This document shows positions 51,320 to 58,320 of a stretch of 64,000 nt of DNA, piece after piece; position 1 is the first letter of the stretch, and each line of letters opens with the position of its first letter. A program made the translations under genes and the position numbers. Source of the stretch: Lachnospiraceae bacterium G41. GTDB taxonomy: Bacteria; Bacillota; Clostridia; Lachnospirales; Lachnospiraceae. Location: positions 1-64,000 of the forward strand of contig FNEU01000009.1 in NCBI GenBank assembly GCA_900100245.1, read 5' to 3'. Under the pieces are notes generated by a model that saw nothing but the letters and a program-made list of their open reading frames with translations, did no database searches and was not told the DNA's origin.

Positions 51320-51775
51320 ATGAAAAAGAAATTATTTGTCGGATTTAAAGGAAAGAATAATTCATCGAGTATGCTTGTGAGTTCGATATCATCGGAGCAT
51401 TTTTTACTGACCAATTCTTTCGAAGGAGTAAGAAAGGATATTGATGAGTTATTTGAAGATTATGATGAAGTATATTTGTTTGGAGCAGATAAAAACTTAA
51501 GCGATTCTTTTAGGATTGAGAGGCTTGCAGAAAAAGGTGGCAAGAGGCTTAAATCCAAACTGGATCTGGAGAAAGTAAAGGAGCAATTCGCTTCTTTTAT
51601 GATCAAAGCCGAAATATTAAACACTCCGACAAAATACCTATGCAATGATGCATACTGGTACCTGCTTGAAAAGTATAAGGGAAATGCGGTTTTGATTCAT
51701 ATTCCGACCGTAAAGAATTTTAAAGAAGAATGGATATCCGACGTTAAGAAGGCGATAAAAAGTGCGAGTAAATGA
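51320..51775 (+). CDS. Short pyroglutamyl-peptidase I (C15)-like protein
   Basis: 151 residues, against about 215 in family C15. The blocks that remain are LFVGFKGKNNSSSMLVSSI (N-terminal strand), VYLFGADKNL followed by RIERLA with Glu67, TPTKYLCNDAYWYLL with Cys108, and AVLIHIPTVKNF with His127. This order and spacing match Glu, Cys and His of pyrrolidone-carboxylate peptidases, which remove N-terminal pyroglutamate. Overall identity looks low, so the substrate may differ. The gene begins 3 nt after the racemase gene; a link to Glu metabolism is plausible but unproven. Confidence 0.55.
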   Translation: MKKKLFVGFKGKNNSSSMLVSSISSEHFLLTNSFEGVRKDIDELFEDYDEVYLFGADKNLSDSFRIERLAEKGGKRLKSKLDLEKVKEQFASFMIKAEILNTPTKYLCNDAYWYLLEKYKGNAVLIHIPTVKNFKEEWISDVKKAIKSASK

Positions 51776-51826
51776 CGGAGAAAAAAATAAATATTTTAAT
51801 TATTAGAAGAAAAACAGGAGAGCGCG

Positions 51827-52342
51827 ATGAGCGAATATATAATTAGAGATGTTCGGATTGAAGACGCCGAACGACTGGTTGAAATCTATTCATATTATGT
51901 TTTAAATACAGCCGTTTCATTTGAATATGAAGTTCCCTCGGTCAGCGAATTTGAAGAGAGAATAAAGCATACCACAGAGAAGTATCCGTACCTTGTATGT
52001 GAAAAGGACGGAAAGACAGTGGGATATGTTTATGCTGGGGCATACAGTGTGCGTGAGGCATATACCTGGACTGCAACCACATCGATTTATCTGGATAAGG
52101 ACTATCGAAGACAGGGCATCGGAGCTTTGTTATATAAGGAAATTGAGAAGCGTCTAAAAGAAAAAGGCATTATCAATCTTTTAGCAGGTGTTGCTTATGT
52201 GGAAAATGAGGATGAATATCTTTCGCACGACAGCTGCAAATTCCATGAAAATCAGGGCTACACGGAAGTTGCACATATGAAAACAGTGGGCAGGAAATTT
52301 GACAGATGGTACGATCTTTTATGGTATCAGAAAAAAATATAA
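51827..52342 (+). CDS. GNAT acetyltransferase, phosphinothricin acetyltransferase-like
   Basis: 171 residues. IRDVRIEDAERLVEIYSYYV, then NTAVSFEYEVPSVSEFEERI, is the N-terminus of the PAT/YncA-type GNAT group. STSIYLDKDYRRQGIG-type sequence (TTSIYLDKDYRRQGIGALLY) binds acetyl-CoA, and DSCKFHENQGYTEVAHMK matches the C-terminal block. Relatives acetylate phosphinothricin or methionine sulfoximine, or unrelated amines. RBS CAGGAGAG. Confidence 0.82.
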   Translation: MSEYIIRDVRIEDAERLVEIYSYYVLNTAVSFEYEVPSVSEFEERIKHTTEKYPYLVCEKDGKTVGYVYAGAYSVREAYTWTATTSIYLDKDYRRQGIGALLYKEIEKRLKEKGIINLLAGVAYVENEDEYLSHDSCKFHENQGYTEVAHMKTVGRKFDRWYDLLWYQKKI

Positions 52343-52352
52343 GAGGTAGGAA

Positions 52353-52796
52353 ATGACACACAAAGAAAAAGCATTGGTTTATTTTGGAAACAAATTTCAT
52401 TGTTCGCAGTCTGTCCTGGCAGCATTTGCAGATGAGGTCGGACTCAGCGAAGAGCAGGCATTAAAACTCGGAGCATGTTTTGGCGGCGGAATGCGTCAGG
52501 GCGAAGTATGCGGCGCTGTTACTGGAGCATTGATGGTTTTGGGAATGCTATACGGTCAGCACGACAAAGATGATCTGGAAAGCAGAATGACGGCAAACAA
52601 AGTGAATGATGAGATGATGAAAAGATTTAAGGAGAAGAACGGAACATATATCTGCAACGATTTGCTCGGATGTGATATTTCGACACCGGAGGGAGCACAG
52701 TATTGCATTGAGAATAAACTGTTCGTTGAGTTCTGCCCTAAAATGGTTGAAAGTGCGGTTGAAATACTTGAAGAGATAATTGCGGAGAATAAGTAA
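52353..52796 (+). CDS. C_GCAxxG_C_C family protein
   Basis: 147 residues. The N-terminus CSQSVLAAFADEVGLSEE, then LGACFGGGMRQGEVCGAVTG, gives the Cys pattern that names the family (C-x..-G-x-C-GGG-x..-CG). Two further Cys near CNDLLGCDIS and one in FVEFCPKM follow. Members are thought to be redox or metal-binding proteins and some are found beside transporters. It starts 10 nt after the GNAT gene, with AAGAGGTAGG upstream. Confidence 0.88.
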   Translation: MTHKEKALVYFGNKFHCSQSVLAAFADEVGLSEEQALKLGACFGGGMRQGEVCGAVTGALMVLGMLYGQHDKDDLESRMTANKVNDEMMKRFKEKNGTYICNDLLGCDISTPEGAQYCIENKLFVEFCPKMVESAVEILEEIIAENK

Positions 52797-52799
52797 ACT

Positions 52800-53123
52800 A
52801 TGAAAATGAATTTTTTTACGGCCTTGAGCAGGCGAAAAAATGATTGTACAAATTTTCCTTTTTCGGATAAACCCAATACAGCTTGTTTTACCTGCAGTCA
52901 CGTGTTAGAGGAGCATAAACCTATCTTATATGTATCTCATGATGAAGACGGATACTGGTCGTTTCTCTGCGGAGGAAGTCATACAGAAAAAGAAATGAGG
53001 CTGGTTGCGCTTTCTGAAATTTTGGATATTGACGGTTCCATGGCTGATTTGGCAGGCCTTGATTACGGTCAATATGCAGAAGCTGAGGATGAGAAAGGCA
53101 ACTGGGTTGTAGGGAGAGAGTGA
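52800..53123 (+). CDS. Hypothetical protein with CxxC motif (DUF2185/immunity-like)
   Basis: 107 residues; the alternative ATG at 52806 is equally possible. TACFTCSHVLEEHKPILYVS, then HDEDGYWSFLCGGSH, has a CxxC and a W-x-F-x-C block seen in small proteins of the DUF2185 kind. DYGQYAEAEDEKGNWVV matches the usual 'L-G..A.R' end only loosely. It is 3 nt after the previous gene and ends 29 nt before the first hairpin of the second 63-bp array, which is its terminator. Confidence 0.5.
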   Translation: MKMNFFTALSRRKNDCTNFPFSDKPNTACFTCSHVLEEHKPILYVSHDEDGYWSFLCGGSHTEKEMRLVALSEILDIDGSMADLAGLDYGQYAEAEDEKGNWVVGRE

Positions 53124-53152
53124 TTCATTATTCAAGTATTCTATTTAGAGGG

Positions 53153-53201
53153 AACTACGCGCGGATTAATATAATGTTGAAGAAGGCGCGTAGTTTTTTT
53201 T
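53153..53201 (+). terminator. Terminator formed by the first unit of array 2
   Basis: AACTACGCGC and GCGCGTAGTT form a perfect 10-bp stem running directly into a tract of eight T. The next three units lack a T tract. Confidence 0.8.
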
Positions 53202-53383
53202 ATGAGGTTAGGCGGGACTACGCGCATTTAGGACATTTGTTGAAATAGGCGCGTAGTATTCCCGGAACAGGCGGTCAGGATTACGCGCACTTAGGGCATT
53301 TAATGAAATAGGCGCGTAGTATTCCCAAAACGGCCGGCCAAAACTACGCGCGTTTCCGACATTTAAGCCTTTGCGCGCGTAAT
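53153..53383. repeat. Array of four 63-bp hairpin units (array 2)
   Basis: Inverted-repeat units begin (aligned on ACTACGCGC) at 53154, 53217, 53280 and 53343, exact steps of 63. The 5' arms are ACTACGCGC or ATTACGCGC; the 3' arms are GCGCGTAGT or CGCGCGTAAT. Loops are about 22-23 nt (e.g. ATTTAGGACATTTGTTGAAA). The architecture, 9-10 bp stem, 22-nt loop, second arm, about 20-nt linker, equals that of array 1 at 10384-10678 with a different but related stem (TACGCGC in place of TACGGGT). Confidence 0.85.
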
Positions 53384-53497
53384 ACACGCATATTCATCAC
53401 TTTAAATTGGTAAAATATCATAAAAGAATTAGCATGCAATTAGTAATATTTCACAATAAAAAGGACAAAAGGTGGAAAAGTATGTGTATTCTGCAGA

Positions 53498-53526
53498 TTG
53501 TCCGGGGAAAAAGACCATGCTATAAT
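53498..53526 (+). promoter_or_regulatory. Promoter of the 61-codon orphan gene
   Basis: TTGTCC at 53498-53503 and TATAAT at 53521-53526 are exactly 17 nt apart, leaving a leader of about 70 nt in which I see no further structure. The stretch 53384-53497 holds nothing I can name. Confidence 0.65.
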
Positions 53527-53602
53527 CAGTAAAACTTCAAGAGGGGTCACAATCACGAAGGTACAGACTTAAGGGGCAGACATAAAGAAAGGAAGTGATT
53601 GT

Positions 53603-53788
53603 ATGAACTACATTATTGAAATCGAAAAAGGTCTTTGGTTTCTCGGATGGTCACCACTTGACGGAACTATGCAGACAACCGAAAAAATCGGACTGGCCTA
53701 TCGCATGAGAAGAACAGTAGCGGTAAGAACTCTTCCTAAGGTTGTCGAACATTACGGCAGCGGTCACATAATGGCATCAGCGATTTAA
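53603..53788 (+). CDS. Small orphan protein with its own transcription unit
   Basis: 61 residues, strong AAAGGAAGTGA ribosome site. IEKGLWFLGWSPLDGTMQTT is followed by KIGLAYRMRRTVAVRTL and a short C-terminus ending HIMASAI. It is basic in the second half, with no membrane span, signal peptide or Cys. Promoter (53498-53526) and terminator (53811-53848) frame it as a single gene, which argues that it is real. No family recognised. Confidence 0.6.
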   Translation: MNYIIEIEKGLWFLGWSPLDGTMQTTEKIGLAYRMRRTVAVRTLPKVVEHYGSGHIMASAI

Positions 53789-53810
53789 CCAAATATAATT
53801 AACAAAGATG

Positions 53811-53848
53811 GAATCTTCCGGCAAAAGTCGGGAGATTCTATTTTTTTT
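53811..53848 (+). terminator. Terminator after the orphan gene
   Basis: GAATCTTCCG and CGGGAGATTC pair with one G-T wobble across a short loop, followed by A and TTTTTTTT. Confidence 0.9.
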
Positions 53849-53864
53849 AAAAAATTTTTTAATT

Positions 53865-53898
53865 ACCTATTGACATAGTAGGTTGAAAGTTGTATTTT
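53865..53898 (+). promoter_or_regulatory. metY promoter with overlapping ACCTA/TAGGT dyad
   Basis: TTGACA at 53870-53875 and TATTTT at 53893-53898 are 17 nt apart. The -35 box lies inside an inverted repeat, ACCTA (53865-53869) and TAGGT (53879-53883), spaced 9 nt. A protein bound there would block RNA polymerase; the Rrf2 regulator at 56435 is the obvious candidate (inference). Confidence 0.6.
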
Positions 53899-53903
53899 AT
53901 ATT

Positions 53904-53924
53904 TACCGACCAAACAGGTGGGTA
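53904..53924. promoter_or_regulatory. Dyad at the metY transcription start, candidate operator
   Basis: TACCGACC AAACA GGTGGGTA is an inverted repeat matching at 7 of 8 positions, placed 6-26 nt after the -10 box, i.e. over the start site. It resembles in position, not in proven sequence, the operators of cysteine regulators of the Rrf2/CymR group. Confidence 0.45.
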
Positions 53925-53966
53925 AAAAACAACAACAAATTTCCAACAGGAAAGACGGAGATTAAA

Positions 53967-54047
53967 ATGGCTAAAGATTACATTATTAATTTTGTAAAAA
54001 ACATACTTCTGATTCGAATGTGTTCACGATGTCGATGTTGCTTGTGA
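53967..54047 (+). CDS. Cysteine-rich leader peptide upstream of metY
   Basis: 26 codons from ATG 53967 (AAAGACGGAG upstream) to TGA 54045-54047. The peptide starts MAKDYIINFVKN and ends in RMCSRCRCCL, with four Cys among the last eight residues. A GATGTC/GACATC hairpin (54028-54051) covers the Cys codons and stop. The frame ends 84 nt before metY, whose product makes cysteine/homocysteine. A ribosome slowed by lack of Cys-tRNA would change folding or exposure of the mRNA here. No T tract follows, so control would be translational or Rho-dependent, not by intrinsic termination. Confidence 0.65.
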   Translation: MAKDYIINFVKNILLIRMCSRCRCCL

Positions 54048-54131
54048 CATCCAAAGCTTTATAAGAAACAAGAGAAAATGAACAAAAAGAACAAATGATA
54101 TAAAAACACAATTCGAAAGGAAATAAATAAA

Positions 54132-55415
54132 ATGAGCGATTACAGATTTGAAACATTACAGATACATGTTGGACAGGAGAGCCCTGACATCTCCACAGAT
54201 GCAAGAGCGGTTCCCATTTATGCAACCACATCTTATGTATTTAAGGATTCCAAGACTGCTGCAGGCAGATTCGGACTTACAGAGAGCGGTAACATTTATA
54301 CAAGACTTATGAACCCCACTTCCGATGTATTCGAGAAGAGAATCGCTGCACTTGAAGGCGGCATCGGAGCACTTTCCACAGCTTCGGGTTCATCCGCAAT
54401 TACATATGCAATTCAGAATATCGCAACAACAGGCGATCACATTGTAGCAAGCAAGAACCTTTACGGCGGTTCATATAACCTCCTCGCACACACACTTAAG
54501 GATCAGGGCCTTACAACAACATTTGTTGATCCTTCCGATCCCGAGAATTTCGAAAAAGCCATTAAAGACAACACGAAACTTCTTTATGCGGAGACTCTTG
54601 GCAATCCCAACTCGGATATAGCCGATCTCGAGGCAATTTCGGCGATTGCACACAAACACGGAATTCCGCTTATAGTTGATTCGACATTTGCTACTCCTTA
54701 TCTTCTTCGTCCGATTGAACATGGCGCTGACATCGTAGTACATTCAGCTACCAAGTTCATCGGCGGACACGGAACCGTAATGGGCGGCGTTATCGTAGAC
54801 AGCGGTAAATTTGACTGGGCACAGAACGACAAGTTCCCCGGACTTTCAAAGCCTAATCCTTCATATCACGGAATCGTATTTACCGATGCAGTCGGCGCTG
54901 CTGCTTACATCATAAAACTCAGAACAACTATCATGAGAGATCAGGGAGCTGCATTATCTCCTTTCAACTCATTCCTTTTAATCCAGGGTCTTGAAACACT
55001 TTCATTAAGAGTTGAAAGACATGTGGAAAATGCACTCAAAGTAGTTGATTACTTAAGCAAACATCCTCAGGTAGAGAGAGTAAACCATCCTTCGGTTGAG
55101 GGCGGCAGACAGAAAGAACTCTATGATGCTTACTTCCCCAACGGAGCAGGTTCAATCTTTACATTCGATATCAAGGGCGATGCAAACACAGCAAGAAAGT
55201 TCACAGAGAGCCTCAAACTCTTCTCACTTCTTGCAAACGTAGCGGATGTTAAATCACTCGTTATTCATCCTGCATCAACCACACATTCACAGCTTAGTGA
55301 GGAAGAATTACTTGATGCCGGCATCAGACCTAACACAGTAAGACTTTCAATCGGTACAGAGCACATCGATGATATCATTGAGGATCTCGAGCAGGCATTT
55401 AAGGCAGTTTTATAA
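54132..55415 (+). CDS. metY: O-acetylhomoserine aminocarboxypropyltransferase / sulfhydrylase
   Basis: 427 residues, the usual length for MetY (shorter MetB/MetC enzymes have about 380). [20 protein letters not shown], then [15 protein letters not shown], is the family start. The PLP lysine is K208 in [20 protein letters not shown]. It should make homocysteine from O-acetylhomoserine and sulfide. RBS GAAAGGAAA. Upstream control elements are a Cys leader and two dyads. It precedes cysK by 70 nt. Confidence 0.93.
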   Translation: MSDYRFETLQIHVGQESPDISTDARAVPIYATTSYVFKDSKTAAGRFGLTESGNIYTRLMNPTSDVFEKRIAALEGGIGALSTASGSSAITYAIQNIATTGDHIVASKNLYGGSYNLLAHTLKDQGLTTTFVDPSDPENFEKAIKDNTKLLYAETLGNPNSDIADLEAISAIAHKHGIPLIVDSTFATPYLLRPIEHGADIVVHSATKFIGGHGTVMGGVIVDSGKFDWAQNDKFPGLSKPNPSYHGIVFTDAVGAAAYIIKLRTTIMRDQGAALSPFNSFLLIQGLETLSLRVERHVENALKVVDYLSKHPQVERVNHPSVEGGRQKELYDAYFPNGAGSIFTFDIKGDANTARKFTESLKLFSLLANVADVKSLVIHPASTTHSQLSEEELLDAGIRPNTVRLSIGTEHIDDIIEDLEQAFKAVL

Positions 55416-55485
55416 AAACAAATCATAAAAGAAGAAAAAAGAGTATAATATATACGATGAACTTTGGTTCGGAAAGGAATTAATT

Positions 55486-56418
55486 ATGGGAAAAATATAT
55501 ACATCAGCAGATCAGTTAATAGGAAAAACTCCTCTTTTGGAGCTCACACATATCGAAGAAGCAGAGAAGCTTGAAGCAAAGATTTATGCAAAGCTTGAGT
55601 ACTTCAATCCTGCAGGCAGTGTAAAAGACAGAATCGCCAAAGCCATGCTTGACGATGCAGAAGCAAAAGGCCTTATCAACAAGGATACTACAATCATCGA
55701 GCCCACATCGGGTAACACAGGTATCGGTCTTGCATCCGTTGCAGCAGCAAGAGGATATAAAATTATCATCGTCATGCCTGAAACCATGTCGGTTGAAAGA
55801 AGACAGCTTATGAAAGCTTACGGTGCAAACCTCGAACTTACAGAAGGCTCAAAGGGTATGAAGGGTGCCATTGCAAAGGCAGAAGAACTTTCAAAGGAAA
55901 TCCCCAACAGTTTCATCCCTTCACAGTTTACAAACGCAGCAAATCCCAAGGCTCATTTTGAGACCACAGGTCCCGAAATCTGGGAAGATACAGACGGAAA
56001 CGTAGATATCTTTGTAGCAGGTGTAGGTACAGGCGGAACCGTCACAGGTGTAGGCGAATATCTTAAAAAACAGAAAGCAGGTGTGAAGGTTGTAGCCGTA
56101 GAGCCCGCAGATTCACCCGTTCTTTCAAAAGGAACAGCCGGCAGCCACAAGATTCAGGGTATCGGCGCAGGATTCGTTCCCGAAGTATTAAATACAAAGG
56201 TTTACGATGAAATTATCGCAGTTACAAACGACGCCGCTTTCGAGACAGGAAGACTCGTAGGCACAAAGGAAGGCGTACTCGTAGGTATTTCATCGGGTGC
56301 CGCACTTTTCGCAGCTATCGAACTCGCAAAGAGAGCAGAAAACAAGGGCAAGAACATCGTGGTTCTTCTTCCCGATACAGGAGACAGATATCTTTCTACA
56401 GCTCTTTTTGCCAATTAA
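55486..56418 (+). CDS. cysK: Cysteine synthase A (O-acetylserine sulfhydrylase)
   Basis: 310 residues. [10 protein letters not shown], then [14 protein letters not shown] with PLP Lys47, the substrate loop [12 protein letters not shown], the phosphate-binding [15 protein letters not shown], and the C-terminal [15 protein letters not shown] identify CysK. It makes cysteine from O-acetylserine and sulfide. TATAAT at 55444-55449 may be an additional promoter, though no convincing -35 box accompanies it. Followed 16 nt later by the Rrf2 regulator. Confidence 0.96.
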   Translation: MGKIYTSADQLIGKTPLLELTHIEEAEKLEAKIYAKLEYFNPAGSVKDRIAKAMLDDAEAKGLINKDTTIIEPTSGNTGIGLASVAAARGYKIIIVMPETMSVERRQLMKAYGANLELTEGSKGMKGAIAKAEELSKEIPNSFIPSQFTNAANPKAHFETTGPEIWEDTDGNVDIFVAGVGTGGTVTGVGEYLKKQKAGVKVVAVEPADSPVLSKGTAGSHKIQGIGAGFVPEVLNTKVYDEIIAVTNDAAFETGRLVGTKEGVLVGISSGAALFAAIELAKRAENKGKNIVVLLPDTGDRYLSTALFAN

Positions 56419-56434
56419 TTGAGGTAAATATTTT

Positions 56435-56857
56435 ATGATGGTTTCCACAAGGGGCAGGTATGCGCTCAGGGTTATGATTGATATAGCGGAGCACTCAAAC
56501 GGCAATTACGTGGCTATGCATGAAGTTGCCGACAGGCAGGATATATCGCTTAAATACCTTGAAAGAATACTGCCGATGCTGGTCAAGGCAAAGTTAATAG
56601 AGGGAGTACACGGCAAAGGCGGCGGTTATCATTTGACCAGAAAACCCGCTGAGTATACGGTCGGCGAAATATTAAGACTGACCGAAGGAGATCTCGCTCC
56701 CGTAAGCTGCTTGGACTGCAGGGGTCCTGAATGCGACAGAAAAGAAGAATGCAGGACGCTTCCCATGTGGGAAAAAATCGACAAAATCGTAAACGATTAC
56801 TTTGACTCGGTTACCATCGAAGATCTGATGTACAAAGACATAACAGCCAACATATAG
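56435..56857 (+). CDS. Rrf2 family transcriptional regulator with IscR-like cysteines
   Basis: 140 residues. The winged-helix N-terminus reads STRGRYALRVMIDIAEHSNG, then ISLKYLERILPMLVKAKLIE and GKGGGYHL, typical of Rrf2 proteins such as CymR and IscR. Four Cys occur at about 92, 95, 100 and 106 (CLDCRGPECDRKEEC), close to the 92/98/104 set that holds the [2Fe-2S] cluster in IscR; B. subtilis CymR lacks such a set. Position directly after metY and cysK points to local control of cysteine synthesis, with Fe-S or thiol sensing. Confidence 0.88.
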   Translation: MMVSTRGRYALRVMIDIAEHSNGNYVAMHEVADRQDISLKYLERILPMLVKAKLIEGVHGKGGGYHLTRKPAEYTVGEILRLTEGDLAPVSCLDCRGPECDRKEECRTLPMWEKIDKIVNDYFDSVTIEDLMYKDITANI

Positions 56858-56864
56858 TTAAAAA

Positions 56865-56891
56865 AACGCTCGGATTCCGGGCGTTTTTTTT
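56865..56891 (+). terminator. Terminator after the sulfur operon
   Basis: ACGCTCGG and CCGGGCGT pair around ATT with one G-T wobble, with A residues before and TTTTTTTT after. Confidence 0.9.
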
Positions 56892-56950
56892 TGGTTGTGG
56901 CAGGCGTATAAAAAAGATAAAATCAAATGAGAGGTTACAAAAAAGTGTTT

Positions 56951-56980
56951 TTAAACCGATAAAACATATGTATGGTTTAA
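56951..56980. promoter_or_regulatory. TTAAACC/GGTTTAA dyad upstream of the galactokinase gene
   Basis: Perfect 7-bp arms separated by 16 nt, 18 nt before the start codon. It may be an operator for the galactoside operon; no regulator gene is seen in the window. The sugar-response role is inference. Confidence 0.4.
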
Positions 56981-56998
56981 CAGAATCAGAGGTGAAAA

Positions 56999-58282
56999 AT
57001 GTCGGACATAAACGAACTTATTTTACAAATCGAATCAGCTGCACTGGATGATAAATTTACGGATGTTTACAGAGATATAAATGCCGTCGGATACCAGAGA
57101 GACAGATACATCAATGCTCTCACCAAGTTTTCGACGTATTATAAAAATACCGACGTGAATATATTTTCCGCACCCGGAAGAAGTGAGGTAATGGGCAATC
57201 ATACCGACCATCAGCACGGCGAAGTCCTGGCGGCGGGAATCAATCTTGATGCGATTGCAATCATAGGTAGGACCGAAGGGAAATTAATCAGAATTGTATC
57301 GGGTCCTTATCCGATGATGAAAATAGATATAGGAAACCTGAATAAGCAGAAAAGCAAAAAAGCTTCAAGTGAAGCGCTTGTTGAAGGCATCTGCAAATAC
57401 TTTTTTGACAGAGGCTTCGAAGTCGGAGGTTTCGATGCTTATATTACAAGCGATGTAATAGTCGGCGCAGGGCTTTCTTCCTCGGCCGCGTTTGAAACAC
57501 TTATCGGAACGATTGTCTCGCATCTTTTCAACGGAGGCATCATAAAAGATACCGAAATAGCCATAGCCGGACAGTATGCAGAGAATGTATATTTCGGCAA
57601 ACCCTGCGGACTGATGGATCAGATGGCATGCTCGCTCGGCGGACTCGTACATGTTGATTTTGCCGATGAGAGCAATCCCGTATCCGAAAAGATTATGTAC
57701 GATTTATCAGACAACGGATATTCACTTTGCATAACCGATACCAAGGGTTCACATGCGAATTTAACCGATGAATATGCAGCCATTCCAAAGGAAATGAAGG
57801 AGGTTGCATCTTTCTTTGGCAGGGAGTATTTACTCGGTGTCACGCTCGATGAACTGCTTGCAAACGCTTCAAAAATCCGTACGCAGTTTTCGGACAGAGC
57901 GCTTCTTCGTGCGATACATTTCGTAAATGAAAACGAGAGAGTAAAGAAAGGTGTTTCGGCACTTAAAAACAATGATACAAACGAGTTTTTAAAACTGATA
58001 AGAGAGTCCGGCAAATCTTCGTTTGAGTATCTTCAGAATGTGTATGCCGTGAATGATTATCTCAATCAGAATCTTTCTCTGGCACTTGCGGTAAGTGACA
58101 GTATACTCGATAAAAACGAGGAGGCATTCAGAGTTCACGGAGGCGGATTTGCAGGTACGATTCAGGCGTTTGTCAAAAACGAAAATGTCAGCGTCTACAA
58201 GGAAAAACTTGACGCCGTATTCGGAGAGAATTCCTGCCATGTTCTTAACATTAGAAAGTATGGCGGAATTCGCATTGTATAA
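56999..58282 (+). CDS. Galactokinase family protein
   Basis: 427 residues. GHMP kinase motifs: VNIFSAPGRSEVMGNHTDHQ (sugar-binding motif 1), VGAGLSSSAAFE (ATP loop), and HGGGFAGTIQAFV (motif 3). Standard GalK has GRxNLIGEHTDYN; here E is replaced by N and DYN by DHQ, a variant found in many Lachnospiraceae proteins annotated as galactokinase. The context of beta- and alpha-galactosidase genes supports galactose 1-phosphate formation, but a related sugar such as N-acetylgalactosamine cannot be excluded. RBS AGAGGTGA. Confidence 0.82.
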   Translation: MSDINELILQIESAALDDKFTDVYRDINAVGYQRDRYINALTKFSTYYKNTDVNIFSAPGRSEVMGNHTDHQHGEVLAAGINLDAIAIIGRTEGKLIRIVSGPYPMMKIDIGNLNKQKSKKASSEALVEGICKYFFDRGFEVGGFDAYITSDVIVGAGLSSSAAFETLIGTIVSHLFNGGIIKDTEIAIAGQYAENVYFGKPCGLMDQMACSLGGLVHVDFADESNPVSEKIMYDLSDNGYSLCITDTKGSHANLTDEYAAIPKEMKEVASFFGREYLLGVTLDELLANASKIRTQFSDRALLRAIHFVNENERVKKGVSALKNNDTNEFLKLIRESGKSSFEYLQNVYAVNDYLNQNLSLALAVSDSILDKNEEAFRVHGGGFAGTIQAFVKNENVSVYKEKLDAVFGENSCHVLNIRKYGGIRIV

Positions 58283-58320
58283 GTGATTTAGGGGAAAAAT
58301 AATCTTAAGTGAGGGTTACG

